Shown: positions 54,650 to 63,997, counted from the stretch's first letter. The stretch is 64,000 bases of DNA from an uncultured Flavobacteriales bacterium (GCA_937129365.1 CAKZNB010000018.1:62001-126000); one strand, 5' to 3'. Notes: generated by a model from the sequence alone, not told the origin. A program made the numbers and translations.

Positions 54650-55387
54650 ATGGAAGTACTGGATCAAGTTTTCAAAAAAGAACAATTTAAAGATAATTCT
54701 CAACGAGCAAAAAATGTTATTTATGCATTCTATGGAATTTGTATAGTAAATCTAATAGCTATTGTATCGGATTATATGCAAATTAGTTTATTAAAGGATT
54801 ATAATGCTGGAATATTGGTAGAAGATTCTAAAGCGGAAAGCAATGATTTTAGGCAAATGATAATTGGATTATTGCAATCAGTTTTGTTTATAACAACAGC
54901 CATATTATTCTTGGTATGGTTTTATAGAGCTTATCGAAATCTTCATGTAACTCTTGGACAAAAAAGAATGAGTTATGGTAAAAATATGTCGGTTTGGGGA
55001 TTTTTAATTCCTATAATGAGTTTGTTTGTTCCTTATCAAATCACAAAAGAAATTACTACTAAGAATCAGAGATTACTTCATAAAATTTTTCCTGATTTTA
55101 AAAACATCACTAGCTACACATTAATTGGTTTTTGGTGGGCAACATTTATTATTACAAATTTTGTTGAGAATTTTGCATTTAGAACAATTTTTAAAACTGA
55201 CACTATTGATGAATTAATCACTTCAACTCAAGCATATTTAGTTACAGATATTTTAGACATTATTGCTTCTGTTTTAGCAATATTGCTTGTAATGCAAGTT
55301 TCTAAAGAGGAGAATTTATTATTTGAAAACTTTCATAAACTAGATGCGCCTAAAAAGACACTTGAAATAAGTAACGAAGAAGAATGA
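54650..55387 (+). CDS. DUF4328-like membrane protein
   Basis: 245 residues with about five membrane helices (near 25-43, 72-92, 110-130, 155-175 and 200-220). The LVWFYRAYRNLHVTLGQKRMSYGKNMSVWGFLIPIMSLFVPYQITKEI stretch, given here in parts as FYRAYRNL, GFLIPIMSLFVPYQI, matches the DUF4328 family I know from many phyla. Function unknown. It overlaps the next gene by 4 nt and sits 12 nt after the AAA+ gene, so it is very likely part of the same system. Confidence 0.75.
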   Translation: MEVLDQVFKKEQFKDNSQRAKNVIYAFYGICIVNLIAIVSDYMQISLLKDYNAGILVEDSKAESNDFRQMIIGLLQSVLFITTAILFLVWFYRAYRNLHVTLGQKRMSYGKNMSVWGFLIPIMSLFVPYQITKEITTKNQRLLHKIFPDFKNITSYTLIGFWWATFIITNFVENFAFRTIFKTDTIDELITSTQAYLVTDILDIIASVLAILLVMQVSKEENLLFENFHKLDAPKKTLEISNEEE

Positions 55388-56670
55388 AAAAACTAATAGA
55401 ACATAACTTATTCGGTAACGGATTACTCTTTTTAGACGAACCCTTACTGATTGACAGATACAATGTTTGCCTCAAAGATATTGGTATCAAACAAACCAAA
55501 CTCAATAAATTCCATATTGATAAATGGGGCTGGAGTCCTGAAATTGCTCAAGAATTTGGCGATAAAGATTACCTCTCATTTGGATTTGCAAACCCCTACT
55601 CTATTATTCTCTCACCAGAGCAGGAAGAATGTAGCATCTACTACCCTTTTCACTCATTTGATTGGGAATTGATGGATACGGTTTTTGAAACGTATCGAGA
55701 GCAAATAAAAGATATTACTACTAAAACCGCACTTTGGTTTGAGATGGATCAAGGAATATCCAATTACCGTTCTGCACAAGATTTATTGTTGGTGGATACT
55801 TTTACTATTAAGTTTCATACCCCTGATAACATCATCAAAACTGCTGTGGATCAAAAGAAACTGGTTCAAGAATTTTATGATACACCAAATGGATGGGCTG
55901 ATAGTTCGCTCCATGCTAAAATTCTTACAAGTGTTTTGGATAACGGAGATTTAAGACATCGAAATTTCGATTTAAATGAGTTTCAATTCACAAAGATTAA
56001 GAGCTTTTATTCGAGAGTATTTAATGGAGTTTTCTTATTAAAGAATGAATATTTACCAAAAACACTCATGGTGTTTGAAGGGAATACATCAACTCTATCT
56101 AGCGAGAACAAGCACTCGCATATGGAATATAATTTGAATGATGAAGGCTTGTTTATTTATCTATATAACAATAAGTTAATAGATAATAAGTTAAGCCATT
56201 ATGTGGGAGATTTTTATACTGTTCAAACTATAAGAGATACTCTTTTGATTGAACAACTAGCTGAACATTTTCCTGATGAGGAAATAAACATTACTTCTGA
56301 AAGGCACAAAAATAAATACATTTCAATGCTAGCCAATGAGAATAAACTCTCAGATGATTTTTGGGCTTTGGAAGAGGTTAATAACGAAATCAAAAAAGGA
56401 AAGACTGGAAATATTCTTAAATATTCTTTTGCAGTGCAATTGGCTTTGAGTTATCCAAATCCAAAACTTCCCGAGGAAGACAAAAAAGTAATTTGGCAAA
56501 TTTTGATTAAATTGTCAACTATAAAAGATGTGGTTTTGCAATACCTATTTGATAAAAATCAATTTTTTGCAGATTACGAGACTTGGCCAGAAAAAAAACA
56601 AGATTGGGCAATAGAACATATCAAACAAAACAAAAACCAACTTTTTAATTTTAAATTGAAAAATAGATAA
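55384..56670 (+). CDS. soluble protein of unknown function in the AAA+ operon
   Basis: 428 residues, no signal peptide, no membrane segment. I recognise no domain. The N-terminal half is rich in aromatic and charged residues (HIDKWGWSPEIAQEFGDKDYLSFGF, SIYYPFHSFDWELMD). The C-terminal ~150 residues are alpha-helical. No nucleotide, metal or catalytic motif stands out. The 4-nt overlap with the DUF4328-like gene and 2-nt gap to the next gene show it is translated with them. It could be a substrate adaptor for the ATPase. Confidence 0.72.
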   Translation: MKKLIEHNLFGNGLLFLDEPLLIDRYNVCLKDIGIKQTKLNKFHIDKWGWSPEIAQEFGDKDYLSFGFANPYSIILSPEQEECSIYYPFHSFDWELMDTVFETYREQIKDITTKTALWFEMDQGISNYRSAQDLLLVDTFTIKFHTPDNIIKTAVDQKKLVQEFYDTPNGWADSSLHAKILTSVLDNGDLRHRNFDLNEFQFTKIKSFYSRVFNGVFLLKNEYLPKTLMVFEGNTSTLSSENKHSHMEYNLNDEGLFIYLYNNKLIDNKLSHYVGDFYTVQTIRDTLLIEQLAEHFPDEEINITSERHKNKYISMLANENKLSDDFWALEEVNNEIKKGKTGNILKYSFAVQLALSYPNPKLPEEDKKVIWQILIKLSTIKDVVLQYLFDKNQFFADYETWPEKKQDWAIEHIKQNKNQLFNFKLKNR

Positions 56671-56672
56671 TT

Positions 56673-57242
56673 ATGGAAAATATAATTTTTACTGGAATCA
56701 TAGGACTTGTAATAGGTCTTTTTGTTTCTTTTTACGACAAAAAATCAGGAAGTAAGCTGTACAAAAAATGGTATAATGTGAGCAATAAAAATAACATTGA
56801 TCCAAACCTCGAAATAGGATTTATAACCAATCAGTTATTTGGTCAAAAACTGACTGTAGCACTTATATTTACTGCAATTACTTATGTAATTCATTTCTTT
56901 ATTTTGGGTGAACCTTTCTTAGCTTTATTCAGAATGATAGGATTTTTTGTGGGAATTATGATTGCTTTTTACACTGCAGGACTTATTTTATCCATGTTTT
57001 CTAAAAAAGTGAGTAAAACAATTGAATACATTGAAAACGTAGAGAAAGGTGGAATAGATTTAAAAGAAGAAGCTAAAAAAGGATTTGATAAAGTAAAAGA
57101 TAAGGTTAAGGAAACTGTATCTGGAAAAGAAGAAGAAAAACCAAATGAGAAGGAGATTCCCAAAGAAGAATCAAAACCAGAAGACGAACCAAATAAAGAG
57201 GATGATTGGAGAGATGGTGTGAAGAGATTTATGGATAAGTAA
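56673..57242 (+). CDS. three-helix membrane protein with charged tail, AAA+ operon
   Basis: 189 residues. Three membrane helices at about 4-20, 58-78 and 83-108. The last ~75 residues are strongly charged: KKGFDKVKDKVKETVSGKEEE, then KEIPKEESKPEDEPNKEDD, an LEA-like, probably disordered tail. No family recognised. By the positive-inside rule the tail should face the cytoplasm, where the ATPase is. It is 2 nt after the preceding gene and 87 nt before the next. Confidence 0.7.
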   Translation: MENIIFTGIIGLVIGLFVSFYDKKSGSKLYKKWYNVSNKNNIDPNLEIGFITNQLFGQKLTVALIFTAITYVIHFFILGEPFLALFRMIGFFVGIMIAFYTAGLILSMFSKKVSKTIEYIENVEKGGIDLKEEAKKGFDKVKDKVKETVSGKEEEKPNEKEIPKEESKPEDEPNKEDDWRDGVKRFMDK

Positions 57243-57329
57243 ACAGATAAAAGAAAATAGATATTAGATTATAGAATAAAATCAATTAGTACTAATCACT
57301 TTTTACTAATTACTATTCACTAAATAAAA

Positions 57330-59048
57330 ATGGAAGAACAAGACCCAAAAGAAATACTTCGAAACTTGAACGACACAGAAATAAACTCTGTGGAAGAATT
57401 TGAAGCTGTAGAGAACAACGAAGATGTTGAAAATGAAAATCATGGGAAACTCTATTGGATTTCAAAAAATATAAGAAAAGGAATAGCTAATTGGTTTAGT
57501 AATCATAAAGTGTTTGGAATCATTTTATTAATTATCATTTTGGCTTTAGTTTTCTTTTTAAGAGCTTACATACACCCTATTACATTAGGAATTCGTAAGT
57601 ACTTTGTACTCATTTTACTATTATGGTTAATCATCTGGTTTTTCAGAAGGAGAATTCGTAAAAAAGAGAAATTCTTTCCTCGATTGTTTGGAAATATAAT
57701 TCTTATTGGAGTATTAGTGGCGGGATATTTCTTTGGCCCACCAGTGTATAGATATTTAGGTCTATACTATCATTATCAAACCATCAACAAAAAGGAAATA
57801 AGCATGTTACCTTTAACTGAACAAGAAAGAATTCAACCTCTTAACTCTATAAAAACTTTGGTAAATCAAGAACGACTTCCTGATGTTCAAGAAGCAACTT
57901 TGCCGCATATTGTAATTAGAAAAGATGGAAGATTAGACTTTAGTATGTGTGTAGGGCCTTCAACTAGTTATTTGTATCAACAACTTACCGAAAACATGAC
58001 TGAAATAATCAGTATTCCAGCCAATGAGCCAGCTCTTGGTTTTGGAAAAGAAGTGTATCATCCGGTGAAATTTGACGTAGGAGAAAATTTAGTATTGAGT
58101 AGCTATGCTTTTACCACAGCAATTAAAAGATTAAACTTTATCCAGTTTTTTAATTACGAAGCAGATGAAGTAAAATTCATTGAAAGAGCTGAAAATGATT
58201 GGATTCAGGTAATTACGTTAATAAAATGGGAAGGTTGGTTAGTCCCGAGACCTGTTTTTGGTGGTGTTATTATTGTTGACCAAATTGAGAAAAATACTTT
58301 TGGAAATTTTATAAAAAGAGCTTCGTTTGGTAAAGGTGAATTTATTAAACCAGACAAAATAAAGAATTATGATTATTTAAATAAGCAAAATTTATTGTCA
58401 GATAGAATTGCTACTTTTTCGGCAGAATCGTTTAGATTTCAGAATGGATTTATGGCTCCTATGCCAGGTTACCACAAAGGAGACATAAGAGTTCCTTATT
58501 TAGAAGAAGACCAAAATCAACAACCTTTTGTGGCTTATTTTAACTTTAATGGAATAATAGGAAACAAAAATGGAGAGTTATGCCACTATTTTGGTTTAGA
58601 ACCATTTCAAGATGATAAAAGTGCATTGAATACTAGTATATTTATCCCGAGTTCTGGGGTTGACGATACACTATATTACATTAATCATGCAGAAAACAGA
58701 GATGGATACAATGGATCTAGTTCTATAGCATCAAAAGTAAAAGAGAGCAAGAAAAATTATGATTGGACTGCAAACCACCCTGCTGAGACAAGACCATACA
58801 TTAAAATGATTGATGGAAAAAGAAAGTTCTTTTGGTTGAGCACAGTTATTACTAAAGTAGATGCTGAAGGAAAAGAATTTATCGGAGGAACAGTTCCTGA
58901 ACTTACATTGACAGACGCATTGACAAGTGAAGTATTCTGGGTAGAAAGGGATAATTTGAAAGATGAATCACTTTGGTTGAAGAAGACTGAGAATGAGATT
59001 TTACCAGTCCTACCTCAAGTTATTGATAGTTCTTCAACTTCAAAATAA
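57330..59048 (+). CDS. three-helix membrane protein with large C-terminal domain, AAA+ operon
   Basis: 572 residues. The first 40 residues are acidic. Membrane helices lie at about 61-78, 90-105 and 119-137, with a very basic loop RRRIRKKEK between the second and third. By the positive-inside rule the N-terminus and that loop are cytoplasmic, so the ~430-residue C-terminal domain should be periplasmic. It has no signal motif or known family; a FMAPMPGYHKGDIRVPYL stretch near 375 is distinctive. The 87-nt gap before it holds no clear promoter, so it is still counted with the operon. Confidence 0.7.
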   Translation: MEEQDPKEILRNLNDTEINSVEEFEAVENNEDVENENHGKLYWISKNIRKGIANWFSNHKVFGIILLIIILALVFFLRAYIHPITLGIRKYFVLILLLWLIIWFFRRRIRKKEKFFPRLFGNIILIGVLVAGYFFGPPVYRYLGLYYHYQTINKKEISMLPLTEQERIQPLNSIKTLVNQERLPDVQEATLPHIVIRKDGRLDFSMCVGPSTSYLYQQLTENMTEIISIPANEPALGFGKEVYHPVKFDVGENLVLSSYAFTTAIKRLNFIQFFNYEADEVKFIERAENDWIQVITLIKWEGWLVPRPVFGGVIIVDQIEKNTFGNFIKRASFGKGEFIKPDKIKNYDYLNKQNLLSDRIATFSAESFRFQNGFMAPMPGYHKGDIRVPYLEEDQNQQPFVAYFNFNGIIGNKNGELCHYFGLEPFQDDKSALNTSIFIPSSGVDDTLYYINHAENRDGYNGSSSIASKVKESKKNYDWTANHPAETRPYIKMIDGKRKFFWLSTVITKVDAEGKEFIGGTVPELTLTDALTSEVFWVERDNLKDESLWLKKTENEILPVLPQVIDSSSTSK

Positions 59049-59061
59049 ATAACTGAAAGAA

Positions 59062-61275
59062 TTAATCCTTTGAAAATCTGTTTACAAAAGAAGAAAGATT
59101 AGTTGCATAACCTACCATTATCTGTGGATAGAACTCTTGTGTTTTATAGTGAAAAAATCCTCCTAAACGGGCATAGATACCTCCTTGAGAAACATCTGGA
59201 TTAATTTTACTATACAAATCAAGACTAAATCTCATAAATTGTCTTTGATTAAAATCTACATCAAGATTATCAATAATAGCTCCATTTTTAGAACCTGCTG
59301 GATGGATATAATTATGAGAAATAAAAATATCAGCTCCAAAATTTGCTTGTGGTCTAATTTGAAGATTGAATATCCATTCTGTTGATAGTGAATTTAACTG
59401 ATCTCTTGTAATTACATCTGGATTATTTAATGAAGTATCAATTTGTGTGTATTTAAAACCTGATTTTAAATATCTCCCTCCTAAGCCAATATTTATTGTT
59501 GAAGATAATCCTTTAAGTTCTGCACTAAATAAATTTAAAGAAACGCCAGTATTTAGATTTGCAAATTTTACAAAGTCGAAAGGGTTAACTGAAATTAAAG
59601 TGGAATCAAAAGTTGAAAATCCCTGTTCGTTAATAAACCTTGATTCATCATCAAACCCGTTATATAAACTTGCATTAAACTCTACTCTAATACTCGGGAA
59701 AAGTGAGTATTTTTTATAATTTCTTATCCATAAAGGTATTATTGCAACAGCTTCGGCTTGGACTAACCCATTAGAATTATTACTATTAAGTCCAAGAAAA
59801 TCTGAGAATATTACGGGAGTAATATAATCTGCTAATTTCCTTTCTTCAATTTTTACTGAGTCACCTACTTCAATTCTATATTCTTTATTTTTTACTGAAT
59901 AGTTGTGAGTGTGCTCATAAGGATAATAATTGAACACATCCGAATAACTGATTGTACCATTATCAAACATACTGCAATCTATAGAATTTGTCTCACCGGT
60001 TTTATCATTTAAAGTCCTCATAGGAATACTATAGTTAAAATTTATTGAAATGAACTCCTCTTTTTCGTTAGTGATTTTATTTACAATATCTCCTACTAAA
60101 ACTATTTTTTTAACCCTATTATTAAAAAACCTAACTGTAGCATATTTAGGTTTAAAAACAAAATTTGTTAACTTTTCGATTTTACAGAGTTTATTTTCGA
60201 TTTTACTTTTATACTTATACTTTCTTATATCATAAAACCATTCTCGTTCTTTACAGTTCTCGAATCGGTTTTCACTCTTATATTTATATTTTCTAATTCG
60301 AGACATTTTTCTACTTTTTATTCCATTACAACTATCTGAGTATTCTGTAACTTCAATAGGAATTTCTTCGTTTAATTTAAGCATTCCAGAATAGTTAGTT
60401 TTGATATTTTCAATTGCTGATAACAATGAGTCTTTTACTTTTTTGTATGGCTGAGTGTTGTAACTAATTAATTCTTCTTGATTGTAAGAGATACATTTTT
60501 GATATAAAGATTCTAAAACATTAATATCGGTAATGGTGTCTTTAAAATTGTTTAGCAATGAAAGAACTTGAGAATAAAAAAGTTTTCTACTAATCGATAA
60601 ATCTAATTTAATCGTTTTATCACAATTATAAGTCTCATCTTTGCACATTCTTAATTCAAAATATTTTTGTTTAGAATTTTGTTTTATAGAAGCTTCATAA
60701 ACACTAATATTAGTATCATTTTTATGTGCAGTATAATTCCCGATAAACCTAAAATCATCATTCCCAAAAGACTTTTTGTATAATAGTTTTATTTGCTCTC
60801 TTTGATTCTCATTGAATATTAAATTTTCCTCTACTACTCTTGTGTATTCTGATTTTGGAAAAACTATTTCTCTTAATAAAGAATCAGAATGTCGCTGTAA
60901 ATAAACAGTTAGCAAACTATCAATTACATTTTTATCATAAGAAGTTGTAGTATCATTTACTCTAATAACCAAAGAATTATTACTTGTATCTAAAATATTA
61001 TTCTCCTTTTTTTTAGAAAAATAGTTTAAAAATTCAGATTTATTTTTTTCTACAATACTATCCTCATTAACAAAATTTCTTAATGCAATAAATTCAATCT
61101 CTTTTATTTTTTCTAAAAATGCCTGATAATTTAATGAATCTACATTCATTGAAATTTTAATTTCATCCGTTAGTTTAAAAATATATTCTTTGCTTACTTT
61201 TTTTAAAACATTTGACATTATATTAATAAATGAAAATTCTGTTTCATTTTTTGGCACTGTAGTCTGTTCAACCAT
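59062..61275 (-). CDS. putative outer-membrane protein, signal peptide out of frame
   Basis: 737 residues from MVEQTTVPKN as read. The C-terminal ~300 residues look like a beta-barrel (Tyr- and Asn-rich strands, near-terminal aromatic residues), and the N-terminal half is charged and helical. An outer-membrane protein needs a signal peptide, and none is in this frame. The frame stays open upstream to a TAA at 61420-61422. A separate 24-codon frame at 61353-61427 encodes MNKSLLLLVIFLIF; adding one T in the T5 run at 61386-61390 would join it to SQINKNKF of this frame, giving a perfect signal peptide. The intact gene would be 59062-61427. Confidence 0.7.
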   Translation of the reverse strand: MVEQTTVPKNETEFSFINIMSNVLKKVSKEYIFKLTDEIKISMNVDSLNYQAFLEKIKEIEFIALRNFVNEDSIVEKNKSEFLNYFSKKKENNILDTSNNSLVIRVNDTTTSYDKNVIDSLLTVYLQRHSDSLLREIVFPKSEYTRVVEENLIFNENQREQIKLLYKKSFGNDDFRFIGNYTAHKNDTNISVYEASIKQNSKQKYFELRMCKDETYNCDKTIKLDLSISRKLFYSQVLSLLNNFKDTITDINVLESLYQKCISYNQEELISYNTQPYKKVKDSLLSAIENIKTNYSGMLKLNEEIPIEVTEYSDSCNGIKSRKMSRIRKYKYKSENRFENCKEREWFYDIRKYKYKSKIENKLCKIEKLTNFVFKPKYATVRFFNNRVKKIVLVGDIVNKITNEKEEFISINFNYSIPMRTLNDKTGETNSIDCSMFDNGTISYSDVFNYYPYEHTHNYSVKNKEYRIEVGDSVKIEERKLADYITPVIFSDFLGLNSNNSNGLVQAEAVAIIPLWIRNYKKYSLFPSIRVEFNASLYNGFDDESRFINEQGFSTFDSTLISVNPFDFVKFANLNTGVSLNLFSAELKGLSSTINIGLGGRYLKSGFKYTQIDTSLNNPDVITRDQLNSLSTEWIFNLQIRPQANFGADIFISHNYIHPAGSKNGAIIDNLDVDFNQRQFMRFSLDLYSKINPDVSQGGIYARLGGFFHYKTQEFYPQIMVGYATNLSSFVNRFSKD

Positions 61276-61352
61276 TCCCTCTTGTAAATTAGAGACATTG
61301 ACAACAAGATCATTGTCATCATTATTATATGTTATTACTTCATATTCATTAT

Positions 61353-61427
61353 TTAGGTGGTTAAATTTATTCTTATTAATTTGAGAAAAATTAAAAATAT
61401 TACTAACAGTAAAAGACTTTTATTCAT
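61353..61427 (-). pseudogene. detached signal-peptide fragment of the 59062 gene
   Basis: A 24-codon frame beginning MNKSLLLLVIFLIF with an ATG at 61425-61427. Its hydrophobic core is a textbook signal peptide, then it runs out of frame and stops. The main frame holds the expected FSQ cleavage site at the same position. Together they look like one gene split by a single-base deletion in a homopolymer, by sequencing error, or by slippage. Confidence 0.65.
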
Positions 61428-61538
61428 AATTAATAGTTTTTTAAACAAAATGGTTTTGTAAGGTAAAAAATAAATTTTAATTATTAAAAGTAAACATCTT
61501 ATAACTTAATAAATACTAAGCATTTAACAATCATAAAA

Positions 61539-62264
61539 ATGAAAATATTAATCATAACAGGAGCCAGCAAAGGACTTGGTAAAGCAATAGCAACCTATTA
61601 TTCTAAGAATAGTTATCAAGTAATTTCCCTATCTCGCTCTCAATCAAAGGAATTGGAGGGGATTAGACAAATTGCCTGCGATTTAAGTAAACTTGATGAA
61701 GCAGAACAAATATTCAGAGATACACTAAAAGAAGTAATAAATTCTAAGCCAGAGTCAATTACACTGATTCATAATGCAGGAAGTTTAGGTGAAATTAATA
61801 CACTTGAGAATATTCCTGCTCAAAATATTAAAGCCACAGTTACAATCAATTATACTGCTCCGCTCCTATTGAGTTCTGTGTTTATTAAAGAAACTGAGCA
61901 GTTAACAATTCCTCGAAAACTTAGAACGATTTCTTCTGGAGCAGCAAATGGTGCTTATCATGGTTGGTCGGTGTATTGTAGCAACAAAGCTGCCGTTGAT
62001 AGCTTTACCAGAGTAATTGGTATCGAACAAGCTTCAGCAAAAAATCCTGCTCATGCAATTGCTATTTACCCAGGAGTTGTAGATACTGGTATGCAAACTC
62101 AAATAAGAAACTCCTCTGAAGGGGCCTTTTCAAATGTGGAGAGATTTAAAACTATGAAAGAAAACGGGGATTTAGCTTCTCCAGAATCTGTTGCTAAATT
62201 AATTTATAAAATTGATACCGATTCCTCAATTAATAATGGAGAAATTGTAGATGTGAGAAATTAA
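61539..62264 (+). CDS. short-chain dehydrogenase/reductase (benzil-reductase-like)
   Basis: 241 residues, classical SDR. NAD(P)-binding GASKGLG at 8-14; NAG in HNAGSLGEINTLEN; catalytic Ser in ISSGAANGA; Tyr and Lys in WSVYCSNKAAV (YxxxK); the late AIYPGVVDTGMQTQIR. The SLGEINTLENIP stretch resembles benzil reductase/sepiapterin-reductase-like enzymes. It reduces a carbonyl with NADPH, probably; the substrate is unknown. A terminator follows at 62272-62304. Confidence 0.88.
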   Translation: MKILIITGASKGLGKAIATYYSKNSYQVISLSRSQSKELEGIRQIACDLSKLDEAEQIFRDTLKEVINSKPESITLIHNAGSLGEINTLENIPAQNIKATVTINYTAPLLLSSVFIKETEQLTIPRKLRTISSGAANGAYHGWSVYCSNKAAVDSFTRVIGIEQASAKNPAHAIAIYPGVVDTGMQTQIRNSSEGAFSNVERFKTMKENGDLASPESVAKLIYKIDTDSSINNGEIVDVRN

Positions 62265-62271
62265 TAATCAT

Positions 62272-62304
62272 AAAAAAAGCGACTTACTTTCGTAAATCGC
62301 TTTT
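62272..62304. terminator. bidirectional rho-independent terminator
   Basis: Stem GCGACTTAC / GTAAATCGC (one mismatch) with a TTTC loop, A-run on the left and T-run on the right. It lies between the convergent SDR and TPR genes. Confidence 0.8.
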
Positions 62305-62321
62305 AAACTATTCTAAAAATA

Positions 62322-63446
62322 TTACTTAATTCTCTTTTCTGCTTGTCCAGTTAGCCCATACAAGTTATTCAAGATTCTTTTCATTGATGCTGAGCTATCT
62401 TCTTTATATCTAGCTTCTACTGATGGCAAAATCTCTTTGATATATGCATCTCTCTCGGCTTTTGCTTTGTTGTACTTATCCGTTTCACTCAAGTCAAATT
62501 TATTCATTGCTTCATTCATCAATACAATTTTATTGTACTGTACTACAATTAAATCAGATTTTAATTCATCTTTCTTTGGATTGATAGTCATTGCACTTTT
62601 ATATGCTCTAATCGACTCGTCATATAATTCCATGTTTGAATAAATAATTGCAGCTGCATATTGCAATTGAAAATTTTCAGGATCTTCTTTTAAAGCACCT
62701 TCCAAAGATACTTTTGCTTTCTCATATTCTTTGTTATCCAAATGAATTTGAGCTTCATTCAAAATAATTGCTGGATCTCCTTTGAATTTGGCTTTCGCTT
62801 CAGCCAAAGTTGCTGCAGCTTCATCGTTTTTATCTAATTTACGGTATGTATCAGCTAATTTTAAATACACATCAGCTCCTCCGTATCCATACTCAATACA
62901 TTTTTTGTAGTTAACTACTGCCGCATCATAATTCTCAATTAATCCAGCAGACATACCAGCATTGTAGGCTCCAATAGTATCAACTAATCCCAAAATTGCT
63001 CCATATTCTTGAGAAGCAGTAAACATTGCAAATGCTTTTTTGTAATTTTTGTTGTTATAAGCATCAATTCCACCATTAAGGCTTGCATTGTACATTGGTC
63101 CTGCAATTGCTCTCAATTCTCTTTTGAAATTTCCTTTTTTATCTAAAGATTTAGTCTTTTTCATGGCTTCCATCACTTCAGAAGATAAATCGGTAGACTC
63201 TTGAATTTTCTTAGCCTCAGGTGTTTTCATTCCTGCCAATCCAGCATAAATTGCCGCTTTCCAGCTCCAAGTTTTAGCTTGGGTACTAGTACTTTCATTT
63301 TTTATTGCTTTATCTATATAAGGTTTTGCTTTTACAAATTTCCCTTTTTTAGCAAGCATTATTGCACTTGTTACATTTTTTTTCTGAGAAAATCCTGCAA
63401 ACGCAGTTCCCAACATAAGTGTTGCAATTAATAGATTCTTTTTCAT
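62322..63446 (-). CDS. periplasmic or outer-envelope TPR-repeat protein
   Basis: 374 residues. Signal peptide to about residue 20 (MKKNLLIATLMLGTAFAG, cleaved near FSQ). Several tetratricopeptide-like helix pairs follow, clear at ~170-300 (AVVNYKKCIEYGYGGADVYLKLADTYRKL, AKVSLEGALKEDPENFQLQYAAAIIY, ESIRAYKSAMTINPKKDE). TPR proteins hold complexes together; the partner is unknown. It is monocistronic, convergent with the SDR gene and divergent from rpsU. Confidence 0.85.
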   Translation of the reverse strand: MKKNLLIATLMLGTAFAGFSQKKNVTSAIMLAKKGKFVKAKPYIDKAIKNESTSTQAKTWSWKAAIYAGLAGMKTPEAKKIQESTDLSSEVMEAMKKTKSLDKKGNFKRELRAIAGPMYNASLNGGIDAYNNKNYKKAFAMFTASQEYGAILGLVDTIGAYNAGMSAGLIENYDAAVVNYKKCIEYGYGGADVYLKLADTYRKLDKNDEAAATLAEAKAKFKGDPAIILNEAQIHLDNKEYEKAKVSLEGALKEDPENFQLQYAAAIIYSNMELYDESIRAYKSAMTINPKKDELKSDLIVVQYNKIVLMNEAMNKFDLSETDKYNKAKAERDAYIKEILPSVEARYKEDSSASMKRILNNLYGLTGQAEKRIK

Positions 63447-63633
63447 AATGTGTTTAATTAATATTTTTAATAGTTAGATGCAAAACTGTTCATTTTGCAT
63501 AAATTTAATTTCAATAAGTTTGCCAAAGTACCTTTTTACTTGTTATTAGGAATTATTTAACAATAATGAAACAAATATATGGCTATAAAGCGTTTTTTGC
63601 AAAACTTTACTGAGTACTCTATGATTTTTTTAT

Positions 63634-63641
63634 TACTTTTG
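63634..63641 (+). promoter_or_regulatory. -7 box of rpsU
   Basis: TACTTTTG matches TAnnTTTG. The rpsU ATG lies 43 nt downstream, giving a moderate 5' leader. Confidence 0.55.
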
Positions 63642-63684
63642 TAATCCTATTGGAAGAAATTAAATTTTAAACACAAGATACTAT

Positions 63685-63876
63685 ATGTTAATTATACCTG
63701 TAAAAGACGAAAACATTGAAAGAGCGTTAAAGCGTTACAAGAATAAATTTAGAAAAGTTCAAATTACTAAAGAACTTAGAAAAAGAAGATATTACACTAA
63801 GCCAACTACAGCTAATAGAGAAGAAATGCTAAAGGCTGAATACAGAAACAACAAATTGAGAGATATGGATGCATAA
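63685..63876 (+). CDS. rpsU: 30S ribosomal protein S21
   Basis: 63 residues, highly basic. The sequence MLIIPVKDENIERALKRYKNKFRK and RKRRYYTKP in the centre match S21, which sits near the mRNA 5' end on the small subunit and helps initiation. The length is typical of Bacteroidota S21. It has its own promoter box and a strong terminator. In Bacteroidota S21 belongs to the group that helps hide the anti-Shine-Dalgarno, in line with the lack of Shine-Dalgarno sites seen in this window. Confidence 0.95.
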   Translation: MLIIPVKDENIERALKRYKNKFRKVQITKELRKRRYYTKPTTANREEMLKAEYRNNKLRDMDA

Positions 63877-63902
63877 ACTGCATTTTTATTTTTAAAATAG
63901 TT

Positions 63903-63938
63903 AAAAACCCTTTTCAAAATAATTTGAAAAGGGTTTTT
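63903..63938 (+). terminator. rho-independent terminator of rpsU
   Basis: Perfect 13-bp stem AACCCTTTTCAAA / TTTGAAAAGGGTT with an ATAA loop, followed by a T-run at 63934-63939. Confidence 0.92.
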
Positions 63939-63965
63939 TCTTTTACCATAATTTGAGAAATAAAA

Positions 63966-63997
63966 AAAAGCCATCATGAATTTTCATAATGGCTTTT
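63966..63997. terminator. second terminator-like hairpin at the window edge
   Basis: Stem AAAAGCCATCATGAA / TTCATAATGGCTTTT with one mismatch, and A-run on its left. It is probably the terminator of a convergent gene beyond the right edge; that gene is not visible. Confidence 0.7.

Noticed and set aside
57243-57329. Tandem repeats ACTAAT/ACTATT as a regulatory array before the 572-residue gene
   Set aside because: The units are short and irregular and the gap is AT-rich. No periodic spacing supports an operator array.
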